DNA of 25,409 bases from an uncultured Eubacteriales bacterium (lineage in GTDB: Bacteria; Bacillota; Clostridia; Oscillospirales; CAG-272). How positions within the stretch are numbered: the first letter of the stretch is position 1; every line of letters starts with the position of its first letter. Positions 1 to 7,048 of this stretch are shown in pieces. Below the pieces are notes generated by a model. The model was not told the origin of the DNA. It worked only from the letters and a program-made list of their open reading frames with translations, and did not search any database. Location: positions 1-25,409 of the forward strand of contig URHI01000013.1 of the NCBI GenBank assembly GCA_900547565.1, read 5' to 3'. A program made the translations under genes and the position numbers.

Positions 1-20
1 AGCTCACATACATATTTCAT
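1..20 (-). CDS. probable rubredoxin, first codons only
   Basis: Only the first six codons and part of a seventh lie in the window. They read MKYVCE followed by a codon beginning CT. A strong ribosome binding site (CGGAGG, about 8 nt before the ATG) and a consensus promoter (53-81) sit upstream, so a real gene start is likely. MKYVC at an N-terminus is typical of rubredoxin, where this cysteine is the first iron ligand of the C-x-x-C pair, but the second cysteine is outside the window. A rubredoxin domain fused to another protein is equally possible. Identity is inference from very little sequence; the presence of a start is better supported. Confidence 0.45.
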
Positions 21-52
21 TGTATTTTCCTCCGGATTTTTATTGCTAATAA

Positions 53-81
53 ATAATAATCCGACCGGGCCAAAATGTCAA
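53..81 (-). promoter_or_regulatory. sigma-A promoter of the rubredoxin-like gene
   Basis: On the minus strand TTGACA (81-76) is followed by a 17-nt spacer and TATTAT (58-53). The gene start follows about 32 nt after the -10 element. The first 143 bases otherwise hold no gene. Confidence 0.65.
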
Positions 82-143
82 TATGTTTTGCTCACTTTAT
101 CAGCAATTTTTTTGATTTTTGCCTATGTGCCCTTTGCTCTGTG

Positions 144-1259
144 TTAATATAAGAGATATTCTACCGCTTTATGGCAAAAGCTGTCGCATTCATTACTGCT
201 TAAGCGTATATACTCATCCGGGTCGGCCTCTCCGAGTATCCAGTCGGTGCCCCAGCGCAGGCACAGCCCCTGGTCGCGTTGAGTGTATTGCTCATACCTT
301 CTCATATGTCGCAGGATACGGAGCGCGGCGGCAATCGGGTCGTATGCGCGTCGGTCGGTTATGTGCAGCTCAACGCCCTCACAGCACTCGCCGGCGTGCT
401 TATTGAACTGCGGCGTAAAGCATGTCCGGCGGTATACCACACCGTCGTGCGGCTGTGCGTTAAGCTCGTCATACAGTTGCCGTGAATTTACAAACGGTGC
501 CCCGATCATATCGAACGGCCGAGTCGTGCCGCGCCCTTCTGAAATATTGGTCGCCTCAAAAATACAGGTTCCAAGATAATTAATAGCCGTGCCGACACCC
601 GGAATGTTGGGCGAAGGATTGACCCACAGTTGATCAGTCTGATCTGCATAAAGCTCGCGCGACCACCCCTCACACCTGACCACCTCAAGCTGGCATCCCA
701 GTGAGTACGTCGCATTGACATACCTTGCAAATTCGCCTACAGTCAGGCCGTAGCGCGTCGGTATGGCGCATTCACCAACGAACGACGAAAACCTGCTCTC
801 GTCCAACACAGGTCCCATAACCGCTCCCGAAACAGGGTCAGGCCGGTCAAGCACCATAAGCGGCACACCCGCTGCGGCACAGCGACGCATAAGCTCTGTC
901 AGGTTGTACAGATATGTGTAAAAGCGTGCGCCCACATCCTGTATATCGTAAAGCACAATATCGATCCCCGACAGCGCTTCATTGAGCGCTGCATGACCGC
1001 CCGACTTCATACTGAGCACTTTTGCCCCGGTTTCGGCATCCCGCGCATCGTCAGCCCAACCGCCATCCTGAAGATTTGTACGTATACCATGCTCGGGCGA
1101 CAGCAACAGCTCCAACCGGTATTTCTCTGCCAGCTTTTGGTATGTAGGTATACCATGGCGATCAATACCGGATGCATTGGTGAGCAAAGCCAGCCTCCCG
1201 TCACGCAATATCGCATCAACCGTGCCCAGCCGGTCGGCGCCACATAATATTTTACGCAT
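144..1259 (-). CDS. namZ: NamZ-type exo-beta-N-acetylmuramidase (DUF1343, GH171)
   Basis: A 371-residue protein of the DUF1343 family. Characterised members (NamZ/YbbC of Bacillus subtilis) are exo-N-acetylmuramidases that release MurNAc from the non-reducing end of peptidoglycan fragments during wall recycling. Family hallmarks are visible: LLLSPEHG near residue 55, with a conserved Glu-His in the expected place; DIQDVGARFYTYLY in the first third; LDRPDP; WVNPSPNIP; and EGRGTTRPF. I chose the ATG at 1259 because AGAGG lies 8 nt upstream; a GTG at 1268 in the same frame would have almost no spacing to that site. B. subtilis NamZ is exported, but I see no convincing signal peptide here, so this copy may be cytoplasmic. 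It is transcribed alone, divergently from the flippase. Family assignment is secure; the exact substrate is inferred. Confidence 0.88.
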   Translation of the reverse strand: MRKILCGADRLGTVDAILRDGRLALLTNASGIDRHGIPTYQKLAEKYRLELLLSPEHGIRTNLQDGGWADDARDAETGAKVLSMKSGGHAALNEALSGIDIVLYDIQDVGARFYTYLYNLTELMRRCAAAGVPLMVLDRPDPVSGAVMGPVLDESRFSSFVGECAIPTRYGLTVGEFARYVNATYSLGCQLEVVRCEGWSRELYADQTDQLWVNPSPNIPGVGTAINYLGTCIFEATNISEGRGTTRPFDMIGAPFVNSRQLYDELNAQPHDGVVYRRTCFTPQFNKHAGECCEGVELHITDRRAYDPIAAALRILRHMRRYEQYTQRDQGLCLRWGTDWILGEADPDEYIRLSSNECDSFCHKAVEYLLY

Positions 1260-1282
1260 TTCAAACACCTCTTTTCATCATT

Positions 1283-1311
1283 ATTGTACCACATTCCGCG
1301 CCGGCTGTAAA
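1283..1311 (-). promoter_or_regulatory. sigma-A promoter of namZ
   Basis: TTTACA (1311-1306), 17-nt spacer, TACAAT (1288-1283) on the minus strand, 24 nt before the chosen ATG. I found no comparably good promoter for the divergent flippase gene in the same gap. Confidence 0.6.
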
Positions 1312-1376
1312 TACACTTCTATATTCTACGCTTGGTGAATAAATTAAAATATACCGCTCAAGGAGTTCTGTATATC

Positions 1377-2918
1377 ATGAAAAACAGCCGCACATTTATA
1401 TATAACGCGTTTGTTTTGCTGTCAGTGACGCTGGTAATGCGCACCGTCGGCATGTATTTCAATGTCTATCTGTCAGGCCGCATCGGAGCCGAAGCCATGG
1501 GCGTGTATTCTCTGATTTCCAGCGTTTACGGCTTCGGGATCACGCTGGCTACCTCGGGCATCAATCTCGCCACAACACGGCTGATCTCCGAATCAACCGG
1601 ACCGGATGCCGCTGCACGCCGACGACGCATAATCAAATGCTGTCTGGGATATGCACTGATGTTCAGCTCATTGGCCACCATAGCACTGGTATCGCTGTCC
1701 GGCGTAGCAGCCTACCGCTGGCTGGGCGACGCACGCTGTCAGCGGCCGCTCATCATACTTGCTCTATCCCTGCCACCCATATCGCTTACCTCCTGTCTGA
1801 ACGGATATTTTACCGCGCGGAGACAGGTGATCAAGAATTCGGTCACTGTATTTGTCGAGCAAGGTGTACGCATCGCGCTGACTGTCATACTGCTGACTCA
1901 CCTGCTTCCGGCCGGAGTCGAATACGCTTGCATATCCCTGGCACTCGGTTCACTGGCGGCAGAGCTGTGCTCGCTTATCATAATGGCACTTTTCTATCTG
2001 TTTACTGCCCGGCGCGACCGTCCGGAAACCGGTGTCGTCTCGCCGGTCCTGCGGCCATTGCTTGCGATATCGCTGCCGGTGGCATTGAGCTCGTATGTCC
2101 GCTCCGGGCTGCTGACACTCGAACATGCGCTGATTCCCGCCTGTCTGCGGCGCTACGGAGCCTCAGCGCAAACGTCACTGGCACTGTACGGCTCACTTCA
2201 CGGCATGGCGATGCCGCTGGTGCTGTTCCCGGCGCTGTTTATAACCTCGTTTGCCGGTCTGCTTGTGCCCGAGCTGGCTGAATCCCGCAGTCAGGGTGAC
2301 AGTGTCCGGTCACGGCACATTATCAACACCACGCTGCGTCTGTCAAGCCTTTTTACACTTGGGGTTAGCGGAATCATGCTGTGCTTTGCCAAACCGCTCG
2401 GTTCACTTCTTTATCCGGGCTCGCCCGACACCGCCACATTCATCGCACTTATGTCGCCGCTCATTCCGGTGATGTACCTTGACACCATGACCGATGTTAT
2501 GCTCAAGGGCATAGGTGAGCAGTTCTACTCCATGGTCGTCAACATTGCCGATGCACTGTTGTCTGTCATCCTTGTTGTCATACTTCTGCCTCGCCTGGGC
2601 ATTTACGGCTATGTACTGGTCATTTACATAGGAGAGCTGTTGAACTTTGCGCTCAGCATCTGTCGTTTGATCGCTGTCGGACACGTTCGTCCGGACCTTG
2701 TAAACTGGTTGGTAAAGCCCACTATGGCAATCATAGGAGCTACAAGCCTGACGCGACTTATTGTCATGCTGTGCGATGCCGAATTCACCGCGGCAGGGCT
2801 GACATGGGCAATAATATGCTGCGTTTTTGTTTATCTTCTGCTTCTGCGTGGGCTTTACGCGCTCGGACGTAATGATTTAAATGGCTTTATCCGGCTCGTC
2901 CGCGACAGAAAAGCTTAG
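1377..2918 (+). CDS. SpoVB/MurJ-like polysaccharide flippase (MOP superfamily)
   Basis: A 513-residue integral membrane protein with about 12-14 hydrophobic segments spread evenly along its length. This is the pattern of the MOP superfamily (oligosaccharide flippases such as SpoVB, YtgP and MurJ). The N-terminal stretch, with MRTVGMYFNVYLSGRIGAE followed by GVYSLISSVYGF, is characteristic of the SpoVB-type branch in Clostridia. These proteins move lipid-linked sugars such as lipid II or wall-polymer precursors across the membrane. I prefer the ATG at 1377, 11 nt after AAGGAG; an in-frame TTG at 1332 is possible but lacks a ribosome site. It ends at a strong hairpin shared with the convergent ABC transporter operon. 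Whether it serves sporulation or vegetative wall synthesis cannot be told from sequence. Confidence 0.82.
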   Translation: MKNSRTFIYNAFVLLSVTLVMRTVGMYFNVYLSGRIGAEAMGVYSLISSVYGFGITLATSGINLATTRLISESTGPDAAARRRRIIKCCLGYALMFSSLATIALVSLSGVAAYRWLGDARCQRPLIILALSLPPISLTSCLNGYFTARRQVIKNSVTVFVEQGVRIALTVILLTHLLPAGVEYACISLALGSLAAELCSLIIMALFYLFTARRDRPETGVVSPVLRPLLAISLPVALSSYVRSGLLTLEHALIPACLRRYGASAQTSLALYGSLHGMAMPLVLFPALFITSFAGLLVPELAESRSQGDSVRSRHIINTTLRLSSLFTLGVSGIMLCFAKPLGSLLYPGSPDTATFIALMSPLIPVMYLDTMTDVMLKGIGEQFYSMVVNIADALLSVILVVILLPRLGIYGYVLVIYIGELLNFALSICRLIAVGHVRPDLVNWLVKPTMAIIGATSLTRLIVMLCDAEFTAAGLTWAIICCVFVYLLLLRGLYALGRNDLNGFIRLVRDRKA

Positions 2919-2950
2919 TCTGCCACCTTAACTTGCTTTTGGGGATGCAA

Positions 2951-2983
2951 AAACGGCGGCCGTGCTGAATACGGCCGCCGTTT
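2951..2983. terminator. bidirectional terminator hairpin
   Basis: A perfect 13-bp GC-rich stem (AAACGGCGGCCGT, 2951-2963, with its complement 2971-2983) and a 7-nt loop, between two convergent genes. The plus-strand tail (TTTGTTATTATATT) is T-rich. In the other direction the tail is only TTTTTGC, so termination there is less certain. Confidence 0.8.
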
Positions 2984-3024
2984 GTTATTATATTCACTGA
3001 GTTCCTCCCCTGCACGCCTTATCC

Positions 3025-3729
3025 TCACGACGGCAGATGCCACGGCGTAACAAATCCGTTTTCCATGCGGAACACACGGTCAGCGTGACGCGCTATTTCC
3101 ATGTCGTGCGTCACCATGATGAGCGTCTGACCCATAACTTCTTTGGTTTCAAGCAACAGCCTGAGCACCTCGTCGGCATTTGCGCGGTCGAGATTTCCGG
3201 TCGGCTCATCGGCGAACACCAGCTGCGGCTGATTTATCAGCGCCCGAGCAATAGCTACGCGCTGCTGCTGTCCGCCCGACAGCTCACTCGGCAAATGGTG
3301 CAGGCGGTCGGCAATATTAAGCGTGGTTATCAGCTTTTTCAAATTTTCCTCGTACGAAAACTCCGGTCGGTTGCACATCAGCGTCGGGATAAGTATATTT
3401 TCAAGTGCAGTGAACTGCGGGATCAGGTTATGATTCTGAAACACCATGCCTATATACTCCCCGCGAAAATGGCCCAGCTCATCAGCCGACATGCGCGTGA
3501 TATCCTGCCCCCGGATCATAATACTTCCGGCGTTGGGACGGTCAAGCCCGGCACACAGGTGGAGCAATGTGCTTTTTCCCGACCCGGAGGCGCCGATTAT
3601 CGCCACAAATTCACCTTCAAACACACGTATTGTCGCGCGCTGAACCGCCGTGACCACAGCGTCGTACTGATGATATTGTTTTATAACATCAACGGTTTCA
3701 AGTATAACACGTCTGTCTTCGTTTCCCAT
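3025..3729 (-). CDS. ABC transporter ATP-binding protein (LolD/MacB type)
   Basis: A 234-residue nucleotide-binding subunit that pairs with the FtsX-type permease encoded just upstream. All motifs are intact: Walker A GASGSGKST (about 46-54), Q-loop VFQNHNLIPQ (Gln98), signature LSGGQQQRVAIARAL (150-164), Walker B LVFADEP with catalytic Glu175, D-loop, and switch His208 in MVTHD. The sequence type is the MacB/LolD/BceA group, which powers mechanotransmission rather than classic import. An upstream ATG at 3747 overlaps the permease stop as ATGA. I chose the ATG at 3729 because AAAGAGGTG lies 5-6 nt before it, while the first ATG has no ribosome site of its own. It is the last gene of the lexA-led unit. 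The substrate is unknown. Confidence 0.9.
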   Translation of the reverse strand: MGNEDRRVILETVDVIKQYHQYDAVVTAVQRATIRVFEGEFVAIIGASGSGKSTLLHLCAGLDRPNAGSIMIRGQDITRMSADELGHFRGEYIGMVFQNHNLIPQFTALENILIPTLMCNRPEFSYEENLKKLITTLNIADRLHHLPSELSGGQQQRVAIARALINQPQLVFADEPTGNLDRANADEVLRLLLETKEVMGQTLIMVTHDMEIARHADRVFRMENGFVTPWHLPS

Positions 3730-3743
3730 TACGGCACCTCTTT

Positions 3744-6167
3744 TCATTGATTACCTGCCGCCTGACGGGCGGCCTCTGCGGCCATTCTTTTGCGGCTGAC
3801 AAAATACGGTATCTTTGACGATATAAATCCGCACGTCACCGAAAGCGCTACTGCCACGGCCAGCGCCCAGCCTGACATCGTATAGGTATACCCCGGACTT
3901 TCTGTAAAGCCCAGTCCCGGCAACCAGCTGTTCAGCAACTTGAACAGCAAGAAGCTCATAATAAAACTAAGCGCGACCGCCGCCACACTGGCAAGCAAAG
4001 CGATAATAAGCCCGGCAAAGCTGTAAAGACGCCGTACCTGTCCCTCTCCTGCACCGAACATGCGCAAAACAGCCATTTCCTTCTCGCGCTTGAAGTAAAA
4101 CAGAAGCTGTGAGAACAACCACACCACCGGCGACAGCGCAAGCAACAGCAGCGCAATAATCAGCGTCCTTGCATAGCTATGACGCTGAGCGGCAAGCTCG
4201 CGGTTCAGCATGGAATAATGATTGCTCACCATATAATCAATCCCATAATCGCTCAGATAATCGTTAAGCCCCATGCGTATGTTGCGTAGCATGGTTTCCG
4301 ATGCGGAGGCCGGAACCCCGTTTACAACAAAAACAGCTATATCCCCCGACATGCTCGTCTTTCCGGTAAATCTCAGATATCTGTCCCAACTCATGCCGAC
4401 AACAAAACCCTTTTCGGCCTCAAGTCCGTGAACCACCGCAACTACGTTATATTCCTCATAAACAAACGTCATTTTCTGAAGCATACGGCTGAGTATTTCA
4501 CGGTCATTAAGCTGCAGATAGTCAGTCTCCGACAGCTTGCCGCTCACCTTTGTGCCGAGGCGGACTGTATCACCCGGCTTGAAGCCGAAGCTGCTCTCAC
4601 CGTACACCGAGTCACTGACTATTATGTTGTTTTCGCCCTCCAGGACGAGATACGGGTCGCCGTCTACGCTGTAAAGACTGCACAGCGTATCAATGTAATG
4701 CCGGTCAAGCGCCTGATAGGCAAAAAAGTTTGTCGCCACCCGGTATTCGTCCGTGGGTGACGGAATGTCTGCCGTGTACTTTGACGAGCTGTACATATTC
4801 TGACTGACAAGCATCAGCGTAACTATTGAGCTTGCCGAGGTCTCGTCCGTCCAAACTGTGTAATCAACCCCGTCCACCGTGCATATTGCCTCGCGCTGTG
4901 CGTCACCCATAAGCTCAAGCGCGTCATCAAGATTGAATTCGGCAACCCCGTCGGAAAACGGGTCGATATCCGAAAGATCAGCATGAACAATGTATTCCAC
5001 ATCGCTCACACTCTCATTTGTTCGCTGTAATCCGGCAATGAACACGCCGCATATAAACACCGATGTAAACATAACGGCACCTATCAGCAAGCGGACAAAA
5101 TATCTCCGGAATCGCCATGTTGAAAACAGCTCGTAGTGATACGGAAATGTCTTGTTGAATATTCTGAACGACCGCCGCGGAGATGTGACAAGATTTGAGT
5201 TGTCCTGCGCCACGATAAGCTCTATGGGAGGGCGACTTGACAGACGCTTAGTCGGTGCCCAGACCGCGATTCTGACCGTTATATAGTTCAGCGCCAACAC
5301 AAGCGGTATCTGCCACCACCGTATATGCACCATACTGCCGAGCAATGCGGCACACACGCCGACCGAAAATCCCAGCGACAAAATCAGCGTCGTGCAGGCG
5401 ATCACCATCATCTCGAGTATCGACGTTTTAAACAGCCTGCGGAAGTCCGCACCGCAGGTCATGTATATTCCGTACATGAACTTGTAATGATTAAGACGTA
5501 TACCGTAAAGCAACGTAAGCAACGCCACCGACATGGCAGTCAGCAGCAGGCACAGCCACACTGCATTTCCGGTATTTTCAGAAACCGTCTGCGCATCGTG
5601 ATAATAAAGCGGCGTATAGTCGATCTGTACCCTTCCGGTATCCACTCCGTTGCCGCTCAGGTAATATTCAATAAACGTTTCCGGATCGCTTACTGAGCTA
5701 AAGGAGGCTATAACACGCTGGTAAAAGAACAGCGATTCATCATCGCTGTCATAGCCGTTTTTCAGCAGTACCCGCAGCGTGTAATACGGCTGCACGCTGT
5801 CCGGCTTAATCCATTCATAGCTTTCATAGCTGCGTATTTGCTGGTTGTCCTTTATGACCAGCGTGTTGCTTATGTTTGCGTAATCTGTTGCAGTCAGCTG
5901 GGATATTTCCATATGGTAATCGTACTCCGAGCATATTGCAACGCGTTCGCGGTCTGTACTCGTAACGGTAGTAAGACACACCAGCCACAGTAACGACTGT
6001 ATAATAAACAGCGCTACAAAAAAGCTGGTATACTCACCGAAGTTGCCGAATACGGTCGATATAGCATTTTTCAGCTTACGCCGCCCAAGACCTGTACGCA
6101 GTTCACCGGACCCGCCTGTGTCTGTCTGTTTTCCCGTGTTTTTGTCGAACAATCTTCTCCGGTACAA
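3744..6167 (-). CDS. FtsX-like ABC transporter permease
   Basis: An 807-residue membrane protein with two FtsX-type modules. There is a TM segment at about 47-68, then a ~130-residue extracytoplasmic region, then three TM segments (about 202-222, 250-275, 285-303) ending in the typical SRPPIELI exit. A second TM (about 357-380) is followed by a ~290-residue extracytoplasmic domain and three more TM segments near the C-terminus. This 8-TM layout is that of MacB/LolC/Bce-like permeases for peptide efflux, sensing or lipoprotein handling. The start is a TTG at 6167: AAAGGAGG lies 6 nt upstream and no competing ATG fits. It follows lexA by 54 nt with no terminator, and its stop lies next to the ATPase start. 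No sensor-kinase or response-regulator genes, common partners of Bce systems, are nearby. Confidence 0.88.
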   Translation of the reverse strand: MYRRRLFDKNTGKQTDTGGSGELRTGLGRRKLKNAISTVFGNFGEYTSFFVALFIIQSLLWLVCLTTVTSTDRERVAICSEYDYHMEISQLTATDYANISNTLVIKDNQQIRSYESYEWIKPDSVQPYYTLRVLLKNGYDSDDESLFFYQRVIASFSSVSDPETFIEYYLSGNGVDTGRVQIDYTPLYYHDAQTVSENTGNAVWLCLLLTAMSVALLTLLYGIRLNHYKFMYGIYMTCGADFRRLFKTSILEMMVIACTTLILSLGFSVGVCAALLGSMVHIRWWQIPLVLALNYITVRIAVWAPTKRLSSRPPIELIVAQDNSNLVTSPRRSFRIFNKTFPYHYELFSTWRFRRYFVRLLIGAVMFTSVFICGVFIAGLQRTNESVSDVEYIVHADLSDIDPFSDGVAEFNLDDALELMGDAQREAICTVDGVDYTVWTDETSASSIVTLMLVSQNMYSSSKYTADIPSPTDEYRVATNFFAYQALDRHYIDTLCSLYSVDGDPYLVLEGENNIIVSDSVYGESSFGFKPGDTVRLGTKVSGKLSETDYLQLNDREILSRMLQKMTFVYEEYNVVAVVHGLEAEKGFVVGMSWDRYLRFTGKTSMSGDIAVFVVNGVPASASETMLRNIRMGLNDYLSDYGIDYMVSNHYSMLNRELAAQRHSYARTLIIALLLLALSPVVWLFSQLLFYFKREKEMAVLRMFGAGEGQVRRLYSFAGLIIALLASVAAVALSFIMSFLLFKLLNSWLPGLGFTESPGYTYTMSGWALAVAVALSVTCGFISSKIPYFVSRKRMAAEAARQAAGNQ

Positions 6168-6221
6168 GACTAACCTCCTTTCAGCAAAGCGACAGTATGA
6201 TCTGTACTTCCGGTCATTGCA

Positions 6222-6815
6222 TCAATATAATCTCATGCTGGCCACGACCCGGCCGAGCAGCTGAACATGGTCGGTATAAATCGGCTCCATATCCGGGTTC
6301 TCCGGCTGAAGGCGATAGCCGCCGTTTTCTTTATAAAATGTCTTTACCGTTGCAGAATCGTCTATCATAGCAACAACGATCTCGCCGTTTTCGGCATAAT
6401 CCTGCTTGTTGACTATCACCACATCACCGTCCATGATGCCGACGCCTGTCATGCTGACGCCGCTCACCCGTAGTGCAAACAGGTTGCTCTGCGCGTAGCC
6501 TATGCTATCCGCCACAAAGCTGACATAGCCGTCATAATTCTCCTCCGCCAACACCGGCAGCCCCGCCGTCACGCGGCCGACCACAGGTATCCTGAGGCCC
6601 GGGGAGGCTGATTCCACTCTTATTGTACGGCTTTTTCCTTCTTCCTTCTGTATATATCCGAAAAGCTCAAGCTTCTGCAGGCAGTTATACACCGTGGACG
6701 TGCTTCTGTAGCCGACAGCGGACTTAATATCCCGTACACTCGGCGAATACCCCTTTTTATTGATCGTATCAATTATATAATCCAGCGTTTTTTGCTCACG
6801 CGGTGTCAGCTCCAT
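6222..6815 (-). CDS. lexA: LexA SOS-response repressor
   Basis: A 197-residue protein with an N-terminal winged helix-turn-helix (MELTPREQKTLDYI, then GYSPSVRDIKSAVGYRSTSTV) and a C-terminal S24 autoprotease. The Ala84-Gly85 cleavage bond (VTAG), nucleophile Ser121 (GVSMTGVGIMDGD) and Lys158 (ATVKTFY) are all in place, so RecA-stimulated self-cleavage should work. In most LexA proteins the residue before Ser is Asp or Glu; here it is Val120. The ATG at 6815 is the only sensible start, although its ribosome site (GGAAGGCGGG) is poor. Upstream are a 17-nt-spaced promoter and a LexA box over its -35 element, so it should repress itself. Downstream genes encode an ABC transporter, probably co-transcribed. 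Confidence 0.95.
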   Translation of the reverse strand: MELTPREQKTLDYIIDTINKKGYSPSVRDIKSAVGYRSTSTVYNCLQKLELFGYIQKEEGKSRTIRVESASPGLRIPVVGRVTAGLPVLAEENYDGYVSFVADSIGYAQSNLFALRVSGVSMTGVGIMDGDVVIVNKQDYAENGEIVVAMIDDSATVKTFYKENGGYRLQPENPDMEPIYTDHVQLLGRVVASMRLY

Positions 6816-6849
6816 ACATTCATACCCGCCTTCCCGATATTACAGTTTT

Positions 6850-6878
6850 AGTATAACATACTTTTCTCACAAATGCAA
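6850..6878 (-). promoter_or_regulatory. sigma-A promoter of lexA
   Basis: TTGCAT (6878-6873), 17-nt spacer, TATACT (6855-6850) on the minus strand, 35 nt before the lexA ATG. The LexA box overlaps the -35 hexamer. Confidence 0.7.
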
Positions 6879-6889
6879 ACATTTGTTCC
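6875..6889. promoter_or_regulatory. LexA operator (Bacillus-type SOS box)
   Basis: On the minus strand the sequence reads GGAACAAATGTTTGC, matching the Gram-positive SOS box (CGAAC-N4-GTTCG) except for the outer base and one T. It overlaps the lexA -35 element, the position expected for autorepression. The pckG promoter begins 85 nt further on, so joint control of pckG is unlikely. Confidence 0.75.
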
Positions 6890-6935
6890 TACTTTGGTTA
6901 TGGCACTTTAAACAAATCTTTTGTGACGTTTTTAT

Positions 6936-6963
6936 GCAAATTGTTAACAAATTGTAACTTTGC
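6936..6963. repeat. short repeats upstream of the pckG promoter
   Basis: Two near-identical direct repeats, AAATTGTTAAC and AAATTGTAAC, lie head to tail inside GCAAA...TTTGC arms. The first contains the perfect palindrome TTGTTAACAA. The element ends 10 nt before the pckG -35 hexamer, a usual place for an activator or repressor site. The half-site TTGTTAA resembles Rex (NADH-sensing) sites, but the spacing does not fit a full Rex box. The regulator is unknown. Confidence 0.35.
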
Positions 6964-6973
6964 GTGTGTCTTA

Positions 6974-7002
6974 TTGAAAAAATTCGGGAAATGTGTTATC
7001 AT
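6974..7002 (+). promoter_or_regulatory. sigma-A promoter of pckG
   Basis: TTGAAA (6974-6979), 17-nt spacer, TATCAT (6997-7002), about 46 nt before the pckG start. Confidence 0.65.
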
Positions 7003-7048
7003 TAGCGTGGTAAAAAAGATCACCTAATAAAAGAAGGAGATAATGCAA

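Noticed and set aside
3037..3750. 237-codon plus-strand frame antisense to the ABC ATPase gene
   Set aside because: The ATPase has every ABC motif; the antisense frame is a by-product of its codon use.
6936..6963. a full Rex operator upstream of pckG
   Set aside because: Only one half-site (TTGTTAA) fits; the second half and the spacing do not match TTGTTAA-N4-TTAACAA.
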